DNA of 64,000 bases from positions 62,001 to 126,000 of the forward strand of contig CAMHAH010000002.1 in assembly GCA_946183365.1 (NCBI GenBank), read 5' to 3'. The notes under the pieces are model-generated. The model did not search any database. It had not been told where the DNA came from and saw only the letters and a list, made by a program, of their open reading frames with translations. Every line of letters begins with the position of its first letter. Position 1 is the first letter of the stretch. The position numbers were made by a program, and so were the translations under genes. Source of the DNA: an uncultured Clostridia bacterium (GTDB taxonomy: Bacteria > Bacillota > Clostridia > Oscillospirales > Acutalibacteraceae). This document shows positions 57,673-64,000 of this stretch, one piece after another.

Positions 57673-58863
57673 TTATTTGATCTTTCTTGCCTCTATATAA
57701 TAGCGCTTGTCCTCAGCGTGACCCATCGAGAAGGTCTTTCTCGGCAGGCTGCCGTCGGCTACTATCGCGGGGAAGAGCTCGTCCTTGCCCATGCCCTCAA
57801 AGATGAAGCCTAAGGTGTTCTCCTGCTTACACAGGTTCTCTACTACCTCTTCGCCGTGGATGTAGTCTATCTTCACATCGGGGTTATCCTTAAGATAATC
57901 GTCGATGAAGGTCTGCAGAGTGCCTACGGGCAGCTTCGCGGTGGCTTTGATATCGAGCGTACCCTTCTTCTTATCTGTGATGTACTCAAAGCGCTGGGTG
58001 GTATCGGAGCCGTTCTCGTCGGTATGAGCCGTGAACTTCTTGATGAAATCATCCGCGTCTATATTGAACAGCACGCGGTAGATCGGCTCAAACCGGATAC
58101 TGTCGTCGTGGATGTTGACGACCTCTACCAGAGCGTAACGCGCGAGCGGGTTTTTGGTCAGATTATAACATTCCTTGGCTGTAGCGAGGCTGTGGTTGCC
58201 GTCGCCTACAGCGAACAACAGCTTGTCGTCCTTGTCTGCGATGAGGGCTTCAAGAGCGTTTTGAACGCGCTCTATCGCGCTGTCGGTCAAAAAGTAGCCG
58301 TCGATATGACCGCCCTTCTTCATCAGCTCAAAGCCGTACGCCTGTTTAAACTCCGCTTTCTCGGCGGCTAAAGGCTCGATGACCGTCTTTGACGGGTCGT
58401 CTATGAGCAGGAGGATATGCGGCATCTCGAGAGAAGCGTCCTTTCTTATCTGCACTCTCGGGGGTATGCGCTCAAGCACCGTAGCCTCTGTAGCGCGGAT
58501 GGCTGAGGTAGCGCCCTTGCGGTAGTCGTAGTCCTCAAGGTCGATGAGACCGACTACGCCCCTGCGTATGCTGCCGCCCGACTCGCGCTCAACATATATC
58601 ATGCTGTTCTCATTTAAGTCGAACACGTCGCCGTCGAGGTATTCCTGCATTTTTTTGTTAATAGCGTCGACCCTCTCGCTGTTGTCGGCTGAGAGATATA
58701 TCTCGGGCAGGATGATGCGCAGAGCCGACGGAGCGTCGCCGACTATGCTCTCTACGTCGCGCCAGTAATCGGGCTCGCTGGTGTACTGGTCACAGGCGAC
58801 GACCGCCCATTTCTCAAAGTCTTTCTTAGGCAAAAGAATATCAGCAGGTGTAAAATGCTTCAT
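57673..58863 (-). CDS. DUF1015 family protein
   Basis: The 396-residue protein begins KHFTPADILLPKKDFEKWAVVACDQYTSEPDYWRDVESIVGDAPSALRIILPEIYL, the clear family start. It continues MIYVERESGGSIRRGVVGLIDLEDYDY, HILLLIDDPSKTVIEPL, FAVGDGNHSLATAKECY and ENLCKQENTLGFIFEGMGKDELFPAIVADGSLPRKTFSMGHA. The conserved GDGNHSLA suggests a catalytic site, but the function is not established. It has its own promoter and terminator. Confidence 0.9.
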   Translation of the reverse strand: MKHFTPADILLPKKDFEKWAVVACDQYTSEPDYWRDVESIVGDAPSALRIILPEIYLSADNSERVDAINKKMQEYLDGDVFDLNENSMIYVERESGGSIRRGVVGLIDLEDYDYRKGATSAIRATEATVLERIPPRVQIRKDASLEMPHILLLIDDPSKTVIEPLAAEKAEFKQAYGFELMKKGGHIDGYFLTDSAIERVQNALEALIADKDDKLLFAVGDGNHSLATAKECYNLTKNPLARYALVEVVNIHDDSIRFEPIYRVLFNIDADDFIKKFTAHTDENGSDTTQRFEYITDKKKGTLDIKATAKLPVGTLQTFIDDYLKDNPDVKIDYIHGEEVVENLCKQENTLGFIFEGMGKDELFPAIVADGSLPRKTFSMGHAEDKRYYIEARKIK

Positions 58864-58891
58864 ATTATCACTCCCAAATCAGAATACTAAA

Positions 58892-58920
58892 AGAATAGCA
58901 CGAAAAAGAAAGTTTTACAA
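58892..58920 (-). promoter_or_regulatory. promoter of the DUF1015 gene
   Basis: On the minus strand TTGTAA (58915-58920) and TATTCT (58892-58897) are 17 bp apart. Confidence 0.65.
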
Positions 58921-58926
58921 TAAGTA

Positions 58927-58955
58927 TTGAGAATTTTCGTTAATCATGCTAAGAT
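58927..58955 (+). promoter_or_regulatory. promoter of the HAD hydrolase gene
   Basis: TTGAGA (58927-58932) and TAAGAT (58950-58955) are 17 bp apart, so translation cannot start at 58927 and the ATG at 58972 is supported. Confidence 0.65.
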
Positions 58956-58971
58956 ATATCTCGGTGATGAT

Positions 58972-59685
58972 ATGAAAAGGTACAAGTTGATAATGAGCGA
59001 TCTCGATAATACCCTGCTCCCGATATATACTCAGGAGCGCTTCGCTCAGATGTGGCTCAGGGACATGGCGCGAAAGTTCGTCGATTACGGTATCGATCCC
59101 CAAAAAGCGTTAGAGGGCATCAACAACGGTATCAGAGCGATGATATTCAATGATACGGGCCGCAGGAATATAGAGGTCTTTTATGATGTCGTCAAAGATA
59201 TCAGCGGCTATACCGAGGCCCAGGTCGCGCCTATAATGCTCGATTATTACAACTCGACCTTTGATAATATCTATGAGCTCACTCTGCCGAACCCTCACGC
59301 CGTCACGATAGCCCGATTGATGAGAGAGAAGGCGGATCACTCCGTGGTCGCCACCATGCCGGTGTTCACCATAGAGGCGGTACGCTCTCGCATGAGCTGG
59401 GTCGGTCTCAAGCCCGGGATGTTCGACTTTATCACTACAGCCGAGACAAGCTGTTACAGCAAGCCGAACCCGAATTATTATCAAGAGATACTCGACCGCT
59501 TCGGCGTCAAGGCTGATGAGGCGCTGATGATAGGCAACGATGTGCGCGAGGATATGCAGCCGTGCAAGACATTGGGCATAGATACCTTCCTCGTCACCGA
59601 CCATATAATAACCCACGACCTGCCGTATGACGATTACCGCCGCGGCAGATACGAGGAACTCATAGCCTTCCTTGAGAGCCTGTAA
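58972..59685 (+). CDS. HAD family hydrolase
   Basis: The 237-residue protein begins KRYKLIMSDLDNTLLPIYTQERFAQMW, with nucleophile and acid Asp in DLDNTLL. A helical cap (residues about 20-130) follows. Motif II is VVATMPVF (Thr after hVVA), with Lys in SKPNPNYYQEIL (motif III) and MIGNDVREDMQPCKTLGIDTFLV (motif IV). It is probably a phosphatase of a small metabolite; the substrate is not readable. GGTGATGAT precedes the ATG. Confidence 0.9.
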   Translation: MKRYKLIMSDLDNTLLPIYTQERFAQMWLRDMARKFVDYGIDPQKALEGINNGIRAMIFNDTGRRNIEVFYDVVKDISGYTEAQVAPIMLDYYNSTFDNIYELTLPNPHAVTIARLMREKADHSVVATMPVFTIEAVRSRMSWVGLKPGMFDFITTAETSCYSKPNPNYYQEILDRFGVKADEALMIGNDVREDMQPCKTLGIDTFLVTDHIITHDLPYDDYRRGRYEELIAFLESL

Positions 59686-59714
59686 TCAATGAACAGTATA
59701 ATATAAGCATAAAA

Positions 59715-59743
59715 ATACTCCCTGTTTCGTCAACAGGGAGTAT
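59715..59743 (-). terminator. terminator between HAD and LOG genes
   Basis: ATACTCCCTGTT and AACAGGGAGTAT form a perfect 12 bp stem around TCGTC; T-rich on the minus strand. Confidence 0.85.
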
Positions 59744-59756
59744 CGTTATATATCGG

Positions 59757-60335
59757 TCATTTCAAACGTCTGAGGTCCTCTATATCGAAGCTGAGCTCGG
59801 GCGGAGCCTCGACATAATCCAGCACCTTGTCGATATCGTCGCTGACGAAGAACAGCTCAAAGTTCTCTTTGCTCATGAACTTTGCCTCGACGGTGTGCCT
59901 GAGCATCTCGAGCATGGGGTCGTAATAGCCGTCGGTGTTGAGTATGGCTATCGGCTTTTCGAGCCTGCCGAGCTGTTTCAAGGTGAATATCTCAAAAAAT
60001 TCCTCAAATGTGCCTATGCCTCCGGGAGAGACGATGAACGCGTCGCTCATGTCCTCCATCTTCTGTTTGCGCTGACGCATGGTGTCGGTGTAGATGTAAT
60101 CGTCGCACAGCTGATACAGAACGCCGTCGACGTTGAAGAACGACGGGGCTATGCTTGTGATATGCCCCTCGCCGTCGTGAGTGCCTCTGGCTACGGCGCC
60201 CATCATTCCGTTGTCGCCGCCGCCGAAGATAAGGCTGTGACCTCTCTTCGCAAGCCTGTAGCCAAGCTCATGGCCGACGCTGCTGAAGTTCTCTCCTATA
60301 TGCCTTGACGCGGCTCCGTATACACAAATATTCAT
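59757..60335 (-). CDS. LOG family protein (nucleotide 5'-monophosphate phosphoribohydrolase type)
   Basis: The 192-residue protein begins MNICVYGAASRHIGENFSSVGHELGYRLAKRGHSLIFGGGDNGMMGAVARG. It has DTMRQRKQKMEDMSDAFIVSPGGIGTFEEFFEIFTLKQLG, which holds the conserved R-K pair and PGGxGTxxE active-site motif. LOG enzymes release ribose-5-phosphate from nucleoside monophosphates; in bacteria the role is often purine nucleotide turnover. The start at 60335 has GGAGG six bases upstream; the reading to 60356 begins inside this site. Confidence 0.9.
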   Translation of the reverse strand: MNICVYGAASRHIGENFSSVGHELGYRLAKRGHSLIFGGGDNGMMGAVARGTHDGEGHITSIAPSFFNVDGVLYQLCDDYIYTDTMRQRKQKMEDMSDAFIVSPGGIGTFEEFFEIFTLKQLGRLEKPIAILNTDGYYDPMLEMLRHTVEAKFMSKENFELFFVSDDIDKVLDYVEAPPELSFDIEDLRRLK

Positions 60336-60360
60336 AAAAACCTCCGGTATTCGCAAAAGC

Positions 60361-60384
60361 GGGGGAGGGGTATCCCCCGAAAGA
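60361..60384. repeat. short GC-rich hairpin, possibly a reduced family 3 repeat
   Basis: GGGGGAGGGGTATCCCCCGA then AAG resembles the short repeat at 37554 with the loop shortened. It follows the ABC exporter genes (minus strand) and could act as a weak terminator. Confidence 0.4.
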
Positions 60385-60429
60385 TTATTAAGAATAGATC
60401 ATTGATTTATCAGATTTATAGTTCTGTTA

Positions 60430-62304
60430 TCAGGCGCTCTGTTCAAATTGGCTGTTATACAGGTCTGCGTAGAAGCCGCCCTCGGCGAGAAGCTCCTCAT
60501 GAGTGCCCGAGCCGATGATGTCGCCGTCCTTGAGCACCAGTATCAGGTCGGCGTTCTTTATCGTAGACAGTCTGTGAGCTATGACGAACGAGGTCCTGCC
60601 GTGGGTCAGGCTGTCCATAGCCCTCTGGATGATACGCTCGGTACGGGTATCTACCGAAGAGGTCGCCTCATCGAGTATCAGCAGCGGAGCGTTCTCGATC
60701 ATCGCTCTGGCTATTGTGAGCTGCTGTTTCTGACCAGCCGAGAGGCTCGATTTATCGTCGAGCACGGTATCGTAGCCGTGGGGCAGGGTATGGATGAAGT
60801 GGTGTATGCCTACCGCCCTGCAGGCTTTCTCGAGCTGTTCGTCGGGTACGTTCTCCTTGCTGTATACGAGGTTCTCGCGCACGGTGCCCTCAAACAGCCA
60901 TGTGTCCTGCAGCACCATACAGAACAGGTCGTGCACGTTCTCTCTTGTCAAGGTGTCTATCGGCACTCCGTCTATGAAGATACGACCCGAGTTTATCTCA
61001 TAGAAGCGCATGAGCAGGTTGACTATAGTCGTCTTGCCCGCACCGGTGGGGCCTACTATGGCTACCTTCTGACCCGCCTTTATATCAACCGAGAAATCCT
61101 TGATGATTATGCGGTCGGGGTTGTAGCCGAAGCGTACATGGTCAAAGCGGACGTCGCCGTTGACGGTATCGAGGCGGGCGGTCTTGTCGCTCTCGTCGGC
61201 GAGCTCCTCTTCATCAAGGTACTCAAATACTCGCTCCGCGGCGGCGGCGGTGCTCTGCATACTCGAGAAGCTCTGCGCCAGCTGCTGCAGCGGCTGTGTG
61301 AACAGTCTTACATAGATGGTGAACTCGATGATGACGCCGTAGGTTATCATATCGCTCCTGACTAAGAGAGCGCCTACGATGAATACCGCGACGAACCCGA
61401 GGTTGCCTATAAAGGTCATCAGCGGCTGCATAATGCTCGAGAGCGACATGGATTTGAACGCCGAGTCGCGCAGGTGGCGGTTTATGCGGCTGAATTCCTC
61501 TTTGCTCTCTTTCTCATAGTTATACGCCTTGACTATATTGTGGCCCGAGTATATCTCCTCTACATGGCCGTTGATAGCGCCGAGGTGGCGCTGCTGGCGG
61601 TTGAAGTGCAGCTGGGATTTTTTCATCAGCACCGACATCAGGAAGAAGCCGATTATCGAGGCGACTATCGCGGTGAGCGCCAAGATATAGTTTGTGATGA
61701 ACATCATCAGAGCCGAGCCTATGAACAGCGCTATAGAGGTGATGAACTGAGCTATAGAGAGGTTCAGCGTGCGCTCGATAGTGTCGATATCGTTCGTGAT
61801 ACGGCTGAGTATGTCTCCGAACGGAGTAGAGTCAAAGTAGCTCAGCGGCATACGGTTGGTTTTGTCGGTGATATCGGTACGCATACGGCGGCTTATCGTG
61901 GGGCTGACGGTAGCCATGATGAAGTGCTGTGTAAAGTTCATAACCCAGCTTATACCGTATAGGATTAACAGGAAAGTACAGGTCGCCGTGACCGCGTCTA
62001 AGTCTATCGACGACGTTATGCCCTGAGTGATGAGGTCGGTTATCTTCTGTATCTGCTTGGGGCCTATCAGCGCGATTATCGTGCCTATGACGGCGCAGGT
62101 CATAGCTACGATGGTAGCCGGCATCTGGGGCTTCGCGTAAGCTATCATCTTCTTCCACGCCGCGCCGAAGTTATCCGAGCGCTCGGTGACTACGCCCCTC
62201 GGGCCGCCCATGCCTTTCTGGGCCTGTGGGCGCTTTGAACCGGCGCCTATCAGGGCTTCGCGCTCTTTCTTTATGTATTTGGGCTTGGAGTTGTTATCAG
62301 ACAT
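60430..62304 (-). CDS. ABC transporter ATP-binding/permease, canonical half of a heterodimeric exporter
   Basis: The 624-residue protein has an unusual polar start (residues 1-45, DNNSKPKYIKKEREALIGAGSKRPQAQKGMGG). A six-helix permease domain covers about 60-340. The nucleotide-binding domain has GPTGAGKTTIVNLLM (Walker A), LSAGQKQQLTIARA (signature LSAGQ) and LLILDEATSSVD, with the catalytic Glu intact. It overlaps the partner gene by 8 nt. Pairs like this are BmrC/BmrD- or LmrC/LmrD-type multidrug or lipid exporters; the substrate is unknown. Confidence 0.93.
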   Translation of the reverse strand: MSDNNSKPKYIKKEREALIGAGSKRPQAQKGMGGPRGVVTERSDNFGAAWKKMIAYAKPQMPATIVAMTCAVIGTIIALIGPKQIQKITDLITQGITSSIDLDAVTATCTFLLILYGISWVMNFTQHFIMATVSPTISRRMRTDITDKTNRMPLSYFDSTPFGDILSRITNDIDTIERTLNLSIAQFITSIALFIGSALMMFITNYILALTAIVASIIGFFLMSVLMKKSQLHFNRQQRHLGAINGHVEEIYSGHNIVKAYNYEKESKEEFSRINRHLRDSAFKSMSLSSIMQPLMTFIGNLGFVAVFIVGALLVRSDMITYGVIIEFTIYVRLFTQPLQQLAQSFSSMQSTAAAAERVFEYLDEEELADESDKTARLDTVNGDVRFDHVRFGYNPDRIIIKDFSVDIKAGQKVAIVGPTGAGKTTIVNLLMRFYEINSGRIFIDGVPIDTLTRENVHDLFCMVLQDTWLFEGTVRENLVYSKENVPDEQLEKACRAVGIHHFIHTLPHGYDTVLDDKSSLSAGQKQQLTIARAMIENAPLLILDEATSSVDTRTERIIQRAMDSLTHGRTSFVIAHRLSTIKNADLILVLKDGDIIGSGTHEELLAEGGFYADLYNSQFEQSA

Positions 62305-64000
62305 TGTTCAGTTCCTCCTCTCCAAGCTGTGATAAGCCTATTTCGTGATAGATACTGCAGGTCTTGAGCAGCTCCTTGTGCTTGCCTATGGCGGCAATCC
62401 TGCCCTCGTCGAGCACGATTATCTTATCGGCGTCCTTGATGGTGCCGATACGCTGGGCAACGATGATATTGGTGACGCCCTTTGTCTGCTGTTTCAACGC
62501 GTCTCTGAGCTGTCGGTCGGTCTTATAGTCGAGAGCAGAGAAGCTGTCGTCGAATATCAGTATCTCGGGGTCGCGGCATACCGCTCTGGCTATGCACAGG
62601 CGCTGCTTCTGACCGCCGCTGAGGTTTGAGCCGCCCTGAGCTACGGGGTGCTCATAGCCCTCGGGATAATTCTCCACTATATCCTTTGCCTGAGCTATCT
62701 CTACGGCGCGCTTTACGTCGTCCTCGGTGTAGCCCTCTGTGCCGTTGCTGCCCATAGCTACGTTGGTGTTGACCGTACCCGAGAAGAGCACCGCTCTCTG
62801 GGGCACATAGCCTATCTTGTTATGCAGCTGCTCGAGGGTGTAGTCGCGGACGTTCACGCCGTCTACCAGCACCTCGCCCTCGGTAGCGTCATAAAAACGC
62901 GGGATTAGGTTTATCATGGTCGATTTGCCGCAGCCCGTCGAGCCGATGATGGCTACGGTCTCACCCTTTTTGGCGGTGAAGCTGATGTTCTCGAGCACAT
63001 TGTCGGCGGCGTCGGGATAACGGAAGCTTACGTTGCGGAATTCTATCTCGCCCTTTGCGTCGGTATGGTCTACACCCTTGCCGTCTTTTACGCTCGACTC
63101 GGTGTCTATTACCTCGTTGATACGCTTAGCCGCGACCATAGAGCGCGGTCCCATGATGAAGATCATGTTCAGCATCATGAACGCCATGATCACCATCAGC
63201 GCGTACTGTGAGAATACCGTCATATCAAGGAAGAGCTCTGCCTTGCCCTGCAGGGGAGCATCGTTGATGAGGTAAGCTCCTATCCAGTATACTATCAGCG
63301 ACAGACCGTTCATGACCAGCATCATAGAGGGCATCATTATCGACATTATGCGGTGAGCCTTCATGTTGTTGTTCGTTATATCTATGTTAGCCTTCTCGAA
63401 TTTCGCCTTCTGGTATTCCTCCGCGTTGTAGGCGCGGACTACTCTCAGACCCGTGAGGTTCTCGCGGGTGATACGGTTGATGTTATCGGTCAGCGTCTGT
63501 ATGCGCTTGAACAGCGGATGGGCAAAGAGGAAGCAAATACCCAGCACTATCAGCACCAGAATGACCGCGACAGCCGCCGAGAAGGTCCATTCGACGCTTT
63601 TGTCGGCTATCTTGGTGACGGCGAGCACCGCCATCAGCGGAGCGCGTACGATTACCATCAGTCCGAATACGATGATGGTCTGTACCTGAGTGATATCGTT
63701 TGACGAGCGGGTAATCAGCGAGGCTGTCGAGAAGCGGTTTATCTCAGCCATAGAGAAGCCCTCTACCGCGTCATAGAGCTTCGCTCTGACGTTGAACGAG
63801 TAGTTGGCGGCTAAGAAGCCCGATATCACCGTGACCAGCACGCTTACCAAAAGGCTCGCCAGAGCGCACAGCAGCATCTTGCCGCCCGCCCATAAGAGGT
63901 CGCCTATCTCTGAGCCGGGTATAATAAGCAGCTCGGTGATGTCCTTCATGTACTCGGGCATCAAGAGCTCCAGCCATACCGACAGCCCTATCAGCACGAT
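62297..64000 (-). CDS. ABC transporter ATP-binding/permease, degenerate half, 5' end missing
   Basis: About 567 residues are visible, and the frame is open at the right edge, so roughly 10-25 residues of the N-terminus lie outside. The permease domain is followed by an ATP-binding domain with GSTGCGKSTMINLI, LSGGQKQRLCIARA and ILIFDDSFSALD. The residue after the Walker B Asp is Asp instead of the catalytic Glu, as expected for the degenerate site of heterodimeric exporters. The partner is the next gene. An apparent start at 63997 is only an edge effect. Confidence 0.92.
   Translation of the reverse strand: MVLIGLSVWLELLMPEYMKDITELLIIPGSEIGDLLWAGGKMLLCALASLLVSVLVTVISGFLAANYSFNVRAKLYDAVEGFSMAEINRFSTASLITRSSNDITQVQTIIVFGLMVIVRAPLMAVLAVTKIADKSVEWTFSAAVAVILVLIVLGICFLFAHPLFKRIQTLTDNINRITRENLTGLRVVRAYNAEEYQKAKFEKANIDITNNNMKAHRIMSIMMPSMMLVMNGLSLIVYWIGAYLINDAPLQGKAELFLDMTVFSQYALMVIMAFMMLNMIFIMGPRSMVAAKRINEVIDTESSVKDGKGVDHTDAKGEIEFRNVSFRYPDAADNVLENISFTAKKGETVAIIGSTGCGKSTMINLIPRFYDATEGEVLVDGVNVRDYTLEQLHNKIGYVPQRAVLFSGTVNTNVAMGSNGTEGYTEDDVKRAVEIAQAKDIVENYPEGYEHPVAQGGSNLSGGQKQRLCIARAVCRDPEILIFDDSFSALDYKTDRQLRDALKQQTKGVTNIIVAQRIGTIKDADKIIVLDEGRIAAIGKHKELLKTCSIYHEIGLSQLGEEELNNV

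Noticed and set aside
1..64000. CRISPR arrays, tRNA or rRNA genes, prophage genes, integrases
   Set aside because: None seen: no regularly spaced direct repeats, no cloverleaf or rRNA core sequences, and no phage or transposase proteins.

Overview
The window reads as chromosome of a Gram-positive gut or rumen clostridium, most likely a Ruminococcus or near relative (Oscillospiraceae). Reasons: Shine-Dalgarno sites of the AGGAGG type, sigma-A promoters with 16-18 bp spacers, an hrcA-grpE-dnaK-dnaJ operon under a CIRCE operator, FakA/FakB and PlsX lipid genes, an Rrf2-type regulator near mnmA and cysK, and secreted proteins ending in type I dockerins. The genus is an inference; no rRNA or tRNA gene is present.

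Layout. 1-2922: partial secreted CotH-kinase-family protein (minus). 3150-4070: lexA with its own operator, then a candidate small RNA. 4108-10590: membrane protein, an RlmI-like rRNA methyltransferase, a three-gene envelope cluster (SPFH/YdjI-like, zinc ribbon/YdjG-like, TPM/YdjH-like), and a glutamine/tyrosine-repeat zinc-ribbon membrane protein. 10921-16451: lipoprotein esterase, ApbE flavin transferase divergent from NusG-II and Gx-transporter genes, a serine hydrolase and an acyltransferase-like membrane protein. 16632-21639: fakA-fakB-GNAT-plsX-acpP, a phospholipid-precursor operon. 21946-22933: rpsT and two small membrane proteins. 23247-30588: heat-shock operon, prmA, a membrane protein, Mrp ATPase. 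30639-33367: mtnN, rsmE, cinA-like gene, and a small membrane ORF lacking a canonical start. 33522-37371: malQ-glgP for alpha-glucan breakdown. 37683-42012: Rrf2 regulator, mnmA, ZIP transporter, ECF S component, cysK. 42449-49593: the rimP-nusA-ylxR-ylxQ-infB-rbfA-nrnA-truB operon. 49649-57612: two dockerin proteins, DUF6062 protein, OGG-type glycosylase, and an ECF sigma/anti-sigma pair beside a dockerin gene. 57673-64000: DUF1015, HAD and LOG proteins, and a heterodimeric ABC exporter whose second subunit runs off the window.

Between genes lie several dispersed repeat families. The most striking is a MITE-like family with ATACTAAG...CTTAGTAT ends (copies at 4028, 10590, 31356 and 40270, half-ends at 30626 and 52717). 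The two long copies share internal hairpins whose stems differ by compensating base changes, and the copies sit at gene 3' ends next to terminators. A second family (21716, 43010, partly 42250) begins with AAGAAAGCGTGCG. A third, GC-rich hairpin (24891, 37554) has apparently also inserted in frame into the DNA-glycosylase gene at 54124. Other points of interest are an orphan RNA-like locus after lexA, a probable attenuator in the rimP-nusA leader, palindromic operators at the cysK and ZIP promoters, a possibly leaderless apbE, and a probable ATT-started small gene at 33128.
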